From Alicyclobacillus sp. (lineage in GTDB: Bacteria > Bacillota > Bacilli > Alicyclobacillales > Alicyclobacillaceae), in NCBI GenBank assembly GCA_023512635.1, contig JAILZF010000008.1, positions 1 through 34,312 of the forward strand: 34,312 nt of DNA, in the 5' to 3' direction. Of the stretch, positions 20,008 through 29,101 are shown piece after piece; the stretch's first letter is position 1, and each line of letters begins with the position of its first letter. A program made the translations under genes and the position numbers. The notes beneath the pieces were generated by a model. It had not been told where the DNA came from. It ran no database searches and saw only the letters and a list, made by a program, of their open reading frames with translations.

Positions 20008-20878
20008 GCACCAACGCTGTGCCGTGAGTCTTCGCTGCCAGTTCCGGCAAGGCTGGTTGCAAACGGCAGGCCGGCCCATACGCCAAGACTGTCACGGGTT
20101 GGGGAGCAGCGCGCCACCACGCGCTGCGGCGGCCAAGTTCCCAACCGGGTGCAAAACCGTCAAGGCCGCGCTGCACAGCTTGCCAGACCGCCCCGTGGCC
20201 AGCCAACCAGGCACTGGCCCACGCATAGGCAGGTTGCCCTTGCAGCTGGGCGTCGGTACGCGTCAACACACGCACCTCCAGCCAGCCATCGGTCTCGCTG
20301 CCGCCCGCCGACGGCGCCGCTGCCTCGGCAGGCGGGCGGGCAGGCAGTGGATCCGGCGGGCAGACAGCGCCCTGCTCCTGTATCTGGACGCTAGTGACCC
20401 TCTCCCCAGCCGAGGCGGGTGAACCGCCCGTACAGAACAGCGCCTCAGCAGGCAGCGATTCTGCAACCTGCTGCCGCCAACGGGCGAATGCTGCGGCTGG
20501 CCCGGCTAGTTCGAGGAGGACGGGCAATTCGTTGACGCCTGACTCGCTGATGGCGCTGCGCCACCCCTGATGGGGGTTGACACCTTCTGCGCAGACCGAT
20601 GCCCAACCGCAGCGCAACCCGGCTTGGCAAGCGGACTGCAGCAAATGGCTATAGAGCAGGCGGTTCCCGTGCATGAGGGACGTGCCCGACCAGAGCAACA
20701 GCGTGGCCCAGACCTGCGAACCGGCGTGGTCTGCAGAACTCGCCGCGGTGCCGCCGCTCGCTGATCCAGGCGTGCAGGGGACGGGTAGCACCTTGACCTC
20801 CTCCTTCCGCACGCGAAGCGACAAGCGACCGTCTGGTTGCTGAATCGTATGCACCAGCCAAGGGAGGTAGCACTGCAT
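19979..20878 (-). CDS. Hypothetical protein with two DUF190-like repeats
   Basis: Two similar segments: LLLWSGTSLMHGNRLLYSHLLQSACQAGLRCGWASVCAEGVNP...LPVLLEL and VRVLTRTDAQLQGQPAYAWASAWLAGHGAVWQAVQRGLDGFAP...QPVTVLAY. Pattern resembles DUF190. Start uncertain. Confidence 0.5.
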   Translation of the reverse strand: MQCYLPWLVHTIQQPDGRLSLRVRKEEVKVLPVPCTPGSASGGTAASSADHAGSQVWATLLLWSGTSLMHGNRLLYSHLLQSACQAGLRCGWASVCAEGVNPHQGWRSAISESGVNELPVLLELAGPAAAFARWRQQVAESLPAEALFCTGGSPASAGERVTSVQIQEQGAVCPPDPLPARPPAEAAAPSAGGSETDGWLEVRVLTRTDAQLQGQPAYAWASAWLAGHGAVWQAVQRGLDGFAPGWELGRRSAWWRAAPQPVTVLAYGPACRLQPALPELAAKTHGTALVLSRCVQRWA

Positions 20879-20948
20879 ACGCAGGCGACGGAGTGTGATT
20901 TGGATGAAGGCAGGATTTTACTTCCATGTTGGTGTTCCGTAAGGGGGG

Positions 20949-21152
20949 ATGTCCGTGCACACGCTGTTGCACGTGGCAGTGGAGGTGCTGTTTTTAGGGG
21001 TGGCTGCTATCTGGGTTACGCTATTTATTGCGACCATGCCCGGCCGGCAGAAGCCGCTGAACCGGCGCCAGCTCCGTTGGTGGCTGGTGGCAGGCGTCGT
21101 GGCTGGCGCTGTCTGCTTGTTGAGCAATTCTCTGTACGCAACGCCTTCTTAA
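20949..21152 (+). CDS. Small membrane protein (67 aa)
   Basis: MSVHTLLHVAVEVLFLGVAAIWVTLFIATMPGRQKPLNRRQLRWWLVAGVVAGAVCLLSNSLYATPS; two TM segments; purine-rich taagggggg directly upstream. Confidence 0.6.
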   Translation: MSVHTLLHVAVEVLFLGVAAIWVTLFIATMPGRQKPLNRRQLRWWLVAGVVAGAVCLLSNSLYATPS

Positions 21153-21238
21153 GAAAGCAGGCGGCACGGATATGTATGGTACATTAAGTCATGAGTGCGA
21201 GGACCCGGCCTGACCGAGCAGCGGGAGGAGATGGCGCA

Positions 21239-21985
21239 TTGATCATCACGAAAAGCCGGTACGAGATTGCGTTGATGCGCGAAGCAGGCCAGGTGGTGGC
21301 GGAATGCCACGCGGCCTTGCGCGATTTCATCCGCCCAGGCATCACGACGCTTCAGATTGACCAATTTGTCGAATCGTTTTTGTTGCGTCATAAAATGGAA
21401 CCTGCCCAAAAAGGGTACAAAGGTTACCCGTTTGCCTCGTGCACCTCGGTCAACGACGTGATTTGCCATGGTTTTCCGAGTGACTATGTGTTGCAGAACG
21501 GCGATATCATCACGGTTGATATGGTGGCTTTGCACAAGGGGCTGCACGCTGACTCGGCTTGGAGCTATGCCGTAGGCCAGATCAGCGATGCAGCCCGACA
21601 TCTGCTGGAAGTGACAGAACAAGCCCTGTACAAGGGGATTGAACAAGCGGTGGTGGGCAATCAAATTTCAGACATCGGCCACGCCATTCAAACGTTTGTG
21701 GAAGCACAGGGACTGTCTGTGGTTCGCGATTACATTGGTCACGGTATTGGCCGGCAGATGCACGAGAGCCCAGAGGTCTTGCATTATGGCCCTCCCCATC
21801 GCGGGCCGCGTATCCGCAAAGGGATGACATTTACGATTGAGCCCATGGTGAACATCGGATCGTACGAAACCCGCTTGGACCCGGACGGCTGGACGGCGCG
21901 CACGGTGGATGGAAGCCTGAGTGCTCAATACGAGCACACCCTGGCAGTCACTGACCATGGCCCGGAAATCTTGACGAAACTATAG
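21239..21985 (+). CDS. map: Type I methionyl aminopeptidase
   Basis: LIITKSRYEIALMREAGQVVAECHAAL...CTSVNDVICHGFPSDYVLQNGDIITVDMVALHKGLHADSAWSYAVG...GHGIGRQMHESPEV...EPMVNIGS; TTG start with GGGAGGAG RBS (upstream start at 21191 less likely). Confidence 0.96.
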   Translation: MIITKSRYEIALMREAGQVVAECHAALRDFIRPGITTLQIDQFVESFLLRHKMEPAQKGYKGYPFASCTSVNDVICHGFPSDYVLQNGDIITVDMVALHKGLHADSAWSYAVGQISDAARHLLEVTEQALYKGIEQAVVGNQISDIGHAIQTFVEAQGLSVVRDYIGHGIGRQMHESPEVLHYGPPHRGPRIRKGMTFTIEPMVNIGSYETRLDPDGWTARTVDGSLSAQYEHTLAVTDHGPEILTKL

Positions 21986-22100
21986 CGTGACGGAGGGCAG
22001 AGCAGGCTTGCGAGCGGCTGATTGCGAACGCTGCGGCCGCTCGCGCGGCTGTACGGGCACCCGTGCAGCGCGTGAGCGTGATCAGGCGCGGGAGTCTGGC

Positions 22101-23159
22101 CTACACGGTCCAATACGTCCCTAGGGAAAGCAACAGCGAGGTCACGCATAACACCAGCAGAGGTCGCAGGGCGCGGCCGCGCAAGCTGCCTGCGTGTACG
22201 TGAAAGCCCAAACCGACCATCGCTCCTGCCAACCAAAACTTGCTGATGGCAGCTACTGCTTGCAGCAGCCAGGCTGGAATCAGCCAACCGGCCCAGGTGG
22301 CGGTGCTTACGACTGCACTGACGGCGACGAAGCCTAACAAAAACCATGGAAACTCCGGCCGGGCCCAGTCATCGGCGACCGTCGCACCACGCCGTCGCTG
22401 CCAGAGCATGAGCAGAAAGGTCAACGGTACCAATAGAAACACCCGCCCCAGTTTGGCCAGCAACGCCAGTGCCAAAGCCGCATTGCCGGCTGGCGCTGCG
22501 GCCAACGCCACCTGCGCCACCTCGTGCAGACTGATGCCACACCACAGTCCGTAGGCCTTAGGAGCCAACGGTAACCACGCATGTACCACCGTGTACAGCA
22601 CAGCTGCCACCGTGCCCACCACCGCCACCATGCCTGCTGCCAGCGCCGTGTCTTCATCAGCGGCCTTGACCACGGGCGACACCGCCGCAATGGCGGACGC
22701 CCCGCACACCCCTGTACCGACGCCAAGCAGGAACGACAGCGTCCCATCCGCCTTCGCCCAGCGTGCCAACAACCCCATTACCCCCAAGGCAAACACGATG
22801 GTGGCGGCATCGCGGAGCAGCAACCCGAGTCCGTTGTGCACCACCACCACCAGGTTGAGTTGCGCCCCTGCCAAGACAATCGCCCAGCGTAACAATCGCC
22901 GCGCAGAAAACTGAATCCCTGGTCGCAGCCGTTCCGGATAACCGGCCACATGGCGCCACACCACTGCCAGGACAATGGAACACGCCAACGGTCCCACGTG
23001 GTTCACCCCAGGGACCAAGGCCAACGCGTACCCCAACCCTGCCAACCCCCAGGTTAACCCCACACCAGCCAACCAGAGGCCTACCTGGCGGCCACGCCCT
23101 CGATGCATCGCCGCCCCTGGCCTTCCCCATCCCCTTGCCACCTGTCGATCCGCTTGCAT
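22101..23159 (-). CDS. YeiH/UPF0324-type putative sulfate exporter
   Basis: GLAGLGYALALVPGVNHVGPLACSIVLAVVWRHV...GIQFSARRLLRWAIVLAGAQLNLVVVVHNG...GTGVCGASAIAAVSPVVKAADEDTALA...GLWCGISLHEVAQVALAA. Confidence 0.93.
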   Translation of the reverse strand: MQADRQVARGWGRPGAAMHRGRGRQVGLWLAGVGLTWGLAGLGYALALVPGVNHVGPLACSIVLAVVWRHVAGYPERLRPGIQFSARRLLRWAIVLAGAQLNLVVVVHNGLGLLLRDAATIVFALGVMGLLARWAKADGTLSFLLGVGTGVCGASAIAAVSPVVKAADEDTALAAGMVAVVGTVAAVLYTVVHAWLPLAPKAYGLWCGISLHEVAQVALAAAPAGNAALALALLAKLGRVFLLVPLTFLLMLWQRRRGATVADDWARPEFPWFLLGFVAVSAVVSTATWAGWLIPAWLLQAVAAISKFWLAGAMVGLGFHVHAGSLRGRALRPLLVLCVTSLLLSLGTYWTV

Positions 23160-23353
23160 CCCGGCACCACGCTCCTTCCTACCCTCACACCTTCAGGGTA
23201 AGGAAGGACCTACCATAAGTAAAATTATTGTTTTATTAAAATAAGATAAGTTATTATTATGTTACTACCGCGTCTCTTCAAGCAGGCGCTCTTCGCCGCT
23301 GCTTGAATCCTTGGTGACTCTGCCCTTGGTTTTAGAGAAGGAGGGGCACCTGC

Positions 23354-24259
23354 ATGGATGTCGCCCTGGCAGCTTTTGTGGCTGTCGCGGAACAGCGCAG
23401 TTTTACACGGGCAGCCGCCGTCTTGCACCTGACCCAACCGGCCGTCAGTCAGCACATGCGCGCCCTCGAAACACGGTACGGCGTACCGCTGGTCGAGCGG
23501 GATCGCAGGGGAATCCAGTTAACGCCAGCAGGGACTGTGTTGTATGAACACGCCCGTCGCATTCTGCATGAATACGCCTTGGCCCAACGACGGCTGGAGG
23601 AACTGACCCAGACACCGCGCGGACCACTCAAGATTGGCGCCAGCTTTACCTTCGGCGAGTACGTGCTGCCACACGTCATCGCCCAACTTACCCGCGCTTA
23701 TCCGCAAGTCGAGCCGCATGTATGGATTGAAAACACGCACCGCGTGGCCGAACAAGTGGCTCACAGTGAACTGGATGTTGGTGTCGTGGAAGGGCCCGTG
23801 CACCACCCGGAGCTGGTGGTGACACCGTTTTTGCGGGATGACATGGAGTTGGTGTTGCCCGTCGGCCACCCGCTGGCGCAAGCGGCCGCGGTCGATCCGC
23901 AGGCACTCTCACAAGCCACCTGGTTGGTGCGCGAACCTGGATCGGGCACGCGCGAAATCGCGGAGCGCACGTGGGAGGAAATGGGAATCCGCCCTGCCGC
24001 CGTGTTAGAACTGGGGAGCATTCAAGTGATTAAAGAATCGGTGGAAGCCGGTTTGGGGGTGGCCTTGTTGTCTCGCTGGGCGGTGCGCAAAGAACGCACG
24101 CTCGGGGTTCTTTGCTGCCGGCCCTTGCTCAGTCACCCTGTGCAACGCTGGTTCTCTTACGTTTTGCGTGCGCATCAATTTCGCACGAAAGCCTTGGAGG
24201 TGTTCCTGACCACCTTGTGTGAATTCAACTTTCAACATGGGCCTGACCTAAAGGTTTGA
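23354..24259 (+). CDS. LysR-family transcriptional regulator (CysL/YeiE-like)
   Basis: MDVALAAFVAVAEQRSFTRAAAVLHLTQPAVSQHMRALETRYGVPLVERDRRGIQLTPAGTVLYEHARRIL; divergent from yeiH-like gene. Confidence 0.95.
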   Translation: MDVALAAFVAVAEQRSFTRAAAVLHLTQPAVSQHMRALETRYGVPLVERDRRGIQLTPAGTVLYEHARRILHEYALAQRRLEELTQTPRGPLKIGASFTFGEYVLPHVIAQLTRAYPQVEPHVWIENTHRVAEQVAHSELDVGVVEGPVHHPELVVTPFLRDDMELVLPVGHPLAQAAAVDPQALSQATWLVREPGSGTREIAERTWEEMGIRPAAVLELGSIQVIKESVEAGLGVALLSRWAVRKERTLGVLCCRPLLSHPVQRWFSYVLRAHQFRTKALEVFLTTLCEFNFQHGPDLKV

Positions 24260-24371
24260 CCTAAAGGTTTAAAGTAAGGAGTTGATGCAGGGACGGCGCG
24301 GCCTGCGCGCGGGGCCATCGCGGTCGCGGCGACCGCACGCGGGGGTGGCGCAGCCTGCGCAGGCCGGGATG

Positions 24372-25526
24372 TTATCCTAAGTTCGCGCCAAACACCAACG
24401 CAGCCAGTTCCCCTAAGCCGTACGAGACGACGCCCACCAACACGCCGACGAAGGTCATCTCCAGTCCGCTCGCCCACCAGCTGCGCACCGTGACCAGGCT
24501 CTTGGCTGCCCCGACGGCAAAGTGTGCGAGAATGCTGATGATGGCCGCTGTGACCATCGCCGGCCAACCACTCATAAAGAAAAACGGGATCAACGGAATA
24601 AACGCCCCGACAAACGTGGCAACGCCGCCAGACAAAGCCGACTTCCATGGATTACCCAGACTCGCCTCATGAAATCCAAACTCTTCTTGAACCATGGTTT
24701 TCATAAACTGCTCTGGGTTTTGTGAGATGTGCCGGGCGATGCGGTCCGCATCTGGCGCCTGAAAACCCTTCAACTGGTAAAGCAGCGACAGCTCCTCGAC
24801 CTCGTGTTCCGGGTCTTCCTCAATCTCTGCGCGCTCCTGGGCTAGCGTGGTTTGCATCACCTCATTTTCGGACTTGGTGGCTAACCACGCCCCGGCGCCC
24901 ATCGACAACGTACTCGCCAAGGCACCGAAAAACCCGCTGACCAAAACGGTATGCGTATTGGCTGTGTACCCAGCCACCCCGGAGATGATCCCGAAAATGG
25001 CCCCTAGGCCGTCGTTCACCCCGTAGATAGCATCTCCCAGCCAGTCACCGGTGCCCTGACGGTGCGCTTCTCCCTTCCACAAGCGGCGCAACCGGCGCTC
25101 AGCTGAAGCGGGACCTTCCAGGAGCGCTTCTAAGTCACCGTGTGTCTGTTCATCCGCATCAATTCGGTCCATCACTTGCACCACATCGGGATCGGTCAAG
25201 ACGTGGCGCAAGCTCTCATACCAGGCCGCGTTCCCCGTCTCCATCGCTTCAATTTGGCGCAGCCATTGACCGGACACAGGACCTTGCAGCTGGACTTCCG
25301 GTACCGGCCACTGTTCCGGGTGTTCTCCGCGCTCCACCAGCCGGTCCGCCCACATCCCAGCGTGCTTACGTTCCAATTCTGCCAAGCGCAGCAAGACCTC
25401 GCGCCGGTGTGCATCGCGTTCCTGCGCTGCAGCCATTTCATACATCCGCGCGGCCGCCATCTCTCGCCGCCAGTTCTCCCGCAGCAGGCGCAGCACATAC
25501 TCCGATTGCGAGTGGTCCCCCATCAC
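24372..25526 (-). CDS. Rubrerythrin-like domain fused to VIT1/CCC1 family transporter
   Basis: N-terminal ferritin-like (ENWRREMAAARMYEMAAAQERDAHRREVLLRLAELERKHA) plus C-terminal VIT1 (GDWLGDAIYGVNDGLGAIFGIISGVAGYT...STLSMGAGAWLATKSENEV). Confidence 0.93.
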   Translation of the reverse strand: MMGDHSQSEYVLRLLRENWRREMAAARMYEMAAAQERDAHRREVLLRLAELERKHAGMWADRLVERGEHPEQWPVPEVQLQGPVSGQWLRQIEAMETGNAAWYESLRHVLTDPDVVQVMDRIDADEQTHGDLEALLEGPASAERRLRRLWKGEAHRQGTGDWLGDAIYGVNDGLGAIFGIISGVAGYTANTHTVLVSGFFGALASTLSMGAGAWLATKSENEVMQTTLAQERAEIEEDPEHEVEELSLLYQLKGFQAPDADRIARHISQNPEQFMKTMVQEEFGFHEASLGNPWKSALSGGVATFVGAFIPLIPFFFMSGWPAMVTAAIISILAHFAVGAAKSLVTVRSWWASGLEMTFVGVLVGVVSYGLGELAALVFGANLG

Positions 25527-25686
25527 GTCACCTCCATCGACACCGCCATCTTACCACGGGTGCCCAGTTCGTGCATGAGACCCCTCTGCGCTCAGCAGCG
25601 CCAGCAAGCCGCGGCCCCGCGCCACCTCTCCCTCCTTTTCCGCCTCCAATCCATCCTCCACAGACATCCTGGAAAACCACCCTCGC

Positions 25687-26739
25687 TCACATTTGGAATG
25701 CCGCCTCCATGTCCGCACGGCTGGCGCCACGCATCAGCAACAGCTGCAACAACAACCGCGCCTTCACGCCGTCCAATCGTCCCGCCGCAACCAGTCCGCG
25801 AGCCAGCAAATCCCGTTCAGACCCAGGGAAACCGTACGTGGCCCGGAGGACTTCCCCACTGCCGGTGCGTGAAGCCAACACCACAGGCATCCGCTGCGCC
25901 AGCGACGCCAACGTGTCCACGGTCCACGAGGGTACATGTCCGCCCCCGCACGCCTCCACCACGACTCCCTGGTAAGGTAGCTCGGCAACCGCCTGCAGTA
26001 GCCAGCCGTCATCCCCTAGGCCCAACCTGACCAACGCCACAGGAGCAGGCGCTGCTTCCGGCGGCACAGACAACCGCCACCGCTGCCGCGGATGGAAGAG
26101 CACACGCGGCCGGCCCTCCACCACCCAACCAAGCGGGCCGGTTCCCGGTGATTGAAACGTCGCCGGGCTGGCCGTGTTTGTCTTTTTGACACACTGCGCC
26201 GCGTGAATCTCGTCGTTCATCACGACCACGGTCCCGATGCCGCGGCATGTTGTACTCGCTGCCACCTGCACCGCCGCCAGCAGGTTGGCGGGCCCATCCG
26301 CCCCAGGCAACTCTGGGTTGCGCATCGCCCCCGTCACCACCACGGGCGCATCGTGATCGACCAGGCAGTCAAGCAAAAACGCCGTTTCCTCCAAGGTATC
26401 TGTTCCTTGCGTCACCACCACGCCGTCCGCTCCACCCGCCAGTTCCTGGCGAATCTCTGCGGCCAACGCCAAGACATCCGGCAGACGCAAGTCGACCGAA
26501 GGGAGCTGGCGAAACGTCACCGCTCGCACCTCAGCCACTGCGTCCAATTGCGGCACCGCCCGGATTAAATCGGCAGCCGTCAGGCGCGGCAGCACGCCGT
26601 CTGCACCCTGGCTGTGCACTGAAGCAATCGTCCCGCCCAGGGTAAACAACGTCACCCGTTTACGCGGCAAACCACTGGGAATAGCTCCATCCGAGTTGCG
26701 TTGGGACTGCACCGTTCGACCTCCTGTTCCTTTTTGCAT
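25687..26739 (-). CDS. Asparaginase
   Basis: KRVTLFTLGGTIASVHS...ADGVVVTQGTDTLEETAFLLDCLVDHDAPVVVTGAMRNPELPGADGPANLLAAVQVA... Confidence 0.94.
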   Translation of the reverse strand: MQKGTGGRTVQSQRNSDGAIPSGLPRKRVTLFTLGGTIASVHSQGADGVLPRLTAADLIRAVPQLDAVAEVRAVTFRQLPSVDLRLPDVLALAAEIRQELAGGADGVVVTQGTDTLEETAFLLDCLVDHDAPVVVTGAMRNPELPGADGPANLLAAVQVAASTTCRGIGTVVVMNDEIHAAQCVKKTNTASPATFQSPGTGPLGWVVEGRPRVLFHPRQRWRLSVPPEAAPAPVALVRLGLGDDGWLLQAVAELPYQGVVVEACGGGHVPSWTVDTLASLAQRMPVVLASRTGSGEVLRATYGFPGSERDLLARGLVAAGRLDGVKARLLLQLLLMRGASRADMEAAFQM

Positions 26740-26793
26740 ACCTGTGCAAGACCCGTTGTAGAGTCGGTGCCGGGACCTGCGCGGGTTTCTGTT

Positions 26794-28029
26794 TTAAGTT
26801 AGGCTGCTCGGTGCCGACGTACGCGCCGCTGCCGGCGGTGTGCCAGCCCCGGATACTGCGCACAACACCGCCGCAATCAAGGAACACCCAGAAAGCATCA
26901 GCATGCCAGCCCCTGTCCAACCCATGAATTGTTTAAACATCCCGAGCAAATACCCTGCAAATGCCGCTGGGATATACAGACTGGAAACAAACAGGCCCGA
27001 GGCTTGGGAGGCTTTTTCCCTGCGCACCGATTTGATGATGCCTGCTGACAGATTCGCGTACACCATCCCGCTGACCGCACCGCCAAATATAAAGGAAAAC
27101 AGAATATGTAACGCTAGCGACTGATGCAGACCGGAAAACAGCAGGGCACCGCTGATGGCCGACAAGACCAGGGAGAGCATCAACAGGCGTGTATAGCGCC
27201 AACGGTCTCCCAACCAGCCGCCCACGAGCGAGAGCAACGCCCCAAACCCGTAAAAACTCACCGCCAACCCAGCGGCTCCCGGACTAAACCCCAACGCCTC
27301 CCGCAGGTACGTTGGATACAGTCCCAAATACCCGTAGATGGCCAATCCTGCAAAAACGGTTGCTAACGCCAACACCGCAGGGGTCCGCGCCCAGATGGAC
27401 GAAGCCAGGTGCGCATCCGGAGAATCTGCTGTGACCACGGGATCGGCCTGAACTTCCGTCAACCACGTGCGTACTCCCACCATCGAGATGACCAAGACTA
27501 CCCCGCCAATCAAGCCAAACATGACAAAGGGGGCGTGCCAATTCGAACGGCTGAGAATCCAGGCCCCCAGGTTCGGACCAATGATGGCCCCAATTCCAAA
27601 CGTAAAGTTCAGAGAACTGGCAGCCACTGCGCGATGGTGCCGAAAGTAGGTCGTGCCAATCGCCAAAAGAGCCGTCAACTGCATGGCCTCGCCCATTCCA
27701 GAGACAAACCGGTACAACAAGAGGTCCGGGAGTCCTTGTGCAAACGCCGTCAACAGCGTCGCTGCAGAAAAGACAAACAGTCCCAACAAAGCGACGTTCT
27801 TACGCGAGGTTTTCGCCAGCAAATAGCCGGTAGGTATCCCGGCCACACCAATCCCTAGGGTAAAGATGGTTGACGCCAATCCGACTTGCGGTAATGACAG
27901 GTGTAAGGCTTGGCGAACATCCGTCGCCAACACCGGGAAGAGCTGCCGGTCCATGGCGTTGACGACATACGCCAGCAACAACACAGAAAACATCGCCACA
28001 GCCGTAAACCGTCGCTGTGAGCCCATCAC
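26794..28029 (-). CDS. Major facilitator superfamily transporter
   Basis: 12-TM pattern; YVVNAMDRQLFPVLATDVRQALHLSLPQVGLASTIFTLGIGVAGIPTGYLLAKTSRKNVALLGLFVFSAATLLTAFA. Confidence 0.93.
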   Translation of the reverse strand: MMGSQRRFTAVAMFSVLLLAYVVNAMDRQLFPVLATDVRQALHLSLPQVGLASTIFTLGIGVAGIPTGYLLAKTSRKNVALLGLFVFSAATLLTAFAQGLPDLLLYRFVSGMGEAMQLTALLAIGTTYFRHHRAVAASSLNFTFGIGAIIGPNLGAWILSRSNWHAPFVMFGLIGGVVLVISMVGVRTWLTEVQADPVVTADSPDAHLASSIWARTPAVLALATVFAGLAIYGYLGLYPTYLREALGFSPGAAGLAVSFYGFGALLSLVGGWLGDRWRYTRLLMLSLVLSAISGALLFSGLHQSLALHILFSFIFGGAVSGMVYANLSAGIIKSVRREKASQASGLFVSSLYIPAAFAGYLLGMFKQFMGWTGAGMLMLSGCSLIAAVLCAVSGAGTPPAAARTSAPSSLT

Positions 28030-28337
28030 TCGCCCTCCCTCGTTTTCATCTCACCGTTCACTTGTATTCCTAATATAATTTCCAATCTTCAGATGGTCAT
28101 TGTTGTAACCCCACAACCAATCGTCCCGCTGATTCCATCCATTCCTCAAAGATCAAAGCTGGCCTCGTCTGTAGCGCTTCACACCAGCGGAGGGCGTTCC
28201 CAGAGGCCTGGCCCGCCCTCCTCCAAGGCACCCGTCCAGCTCCGCGCTTCTCCCCCTGCCCCAGCACTCCTTGCTCATGCCTTCTTCATCCGCTAGTGTA
28301 CAAGCAGAACCAGCTCCATGAAACGAGGTGTTGCCCG

Positions 28338-28907
28338 ATGCCGCAGCCAACGCACACTCCAGACCCTGCTGGCCAACCCAGGCCGCGCCCGCCACACCCC
28401 TCCCAGGCATCCCCTCTGCCGTCGCCAGACGATGCTAGCACCGCTGATTCCGGCGGTCCCCACGGGTTGCAACTCAAACGTGTCTATGACCCGCCAGGCC
28501 CCACCGACGGACAGCGTATCCTGGTGGATCGCCTGTGGCCGCGTGGTTTGCGCAAAGCGGCGGCACAACTCGACGCGTGGTGGCCTGAGATTGCCCCTAG
28601 CCCAGAGTTACGCAGCTGGTTTGCTCATCAGCCAGAACGCTTCCCCGCGTTCCGTGTACAGTACCAGAAAGAGTTGCAAACGGTGCCTGCCGCACGCGCC
28701 CGCTTGCAGGAGTTGCTGGCCATGGTCCAGCAATCCCCCGTCACGCTGTTGTACGCCGCGCGCGACCCCGTGTATAACCACGCCCGGGTGCTGGCTGAGG
28801 TGGTGGCCGACGCGCTCGCCCGGCCAGCGTCTCCAGCTGTGAACCCCGGCATTTCTGGCACCACTGACCCAAACCGCGCATCTGACACACAAGCCTCTGA
28901 CACATAA
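28338..28907 (+). CDS. DUF488 family protein
   Basis: LKRVYDPPGPTDGQRILVDRLWPRGLRKAAAQLDAWWPEIAPSPELRSWFAHQPERFPAFRVQYQKEL...VTLLYAARDPVYNHARVLAEVV. Confidence 0.9.
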   Translation: MPQPTHTPDPAGQPRPRPPHPSQASPLPSPDDASTADSGGPHGLQLKRVYDPPGPTDGQRILVDRLWPRGLRKAAAQLDAWWPEIAPSPELRSWFAHQPERFPAFRVQYQKELQTVPAARARLQELLAMVQQSPVTLLYAARDPVYNHARVLAEVVADALARPASPAVNPGISGTTDPNRASDTQASDT

Positions 28908-28969
28908 GATGAAATCAAGGCCCAGAACTCCGGCGCCTTTGCCGCTGTTCGCTGCCCACGTCCCCTTTC

Positions 28970-29010
28970 AAAAAAGGCTGTCCCGGTGCGTTCCGCACCA
29001 GGACAGCCTT
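28970..29010 (-). terminator. Strong rho-independent terminator downstream of the selW-like gene
   Basis: Minus strand AAGGCTGTCCTGGTGCG-gaa-CGCACCGGGACAGCCTTTTTT; 17-bp arms with one mismatch and T6. Confidence 0.92.
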
Positions 29011-29101
29011 GTGCCGCTTCTGCAGCCAGGCGAGCAGCAGCCGGTACCAGACCGGTCCACAGGCGACACAGGCACCCCCGGCCCGTGCCCGCCCCGGTCG
29101 G

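Noticed and set aside
24280-24372. GC-rich palindromic region after the LysR gene
   Set aside because: Several short GC hairpins (e.g. GGTCGCGGCGACC, GCCTGCGCAGGC) but no clear T-run or conserved element; could be a terminator or chance in high-GC DNA.
25140-26030. Overlapping plus-strand ORFs of 296 and 277 aa
   Set aside because: Antisense to VIT1 and asparaginase genes; low-complexity Pro/Arg-rich composition.
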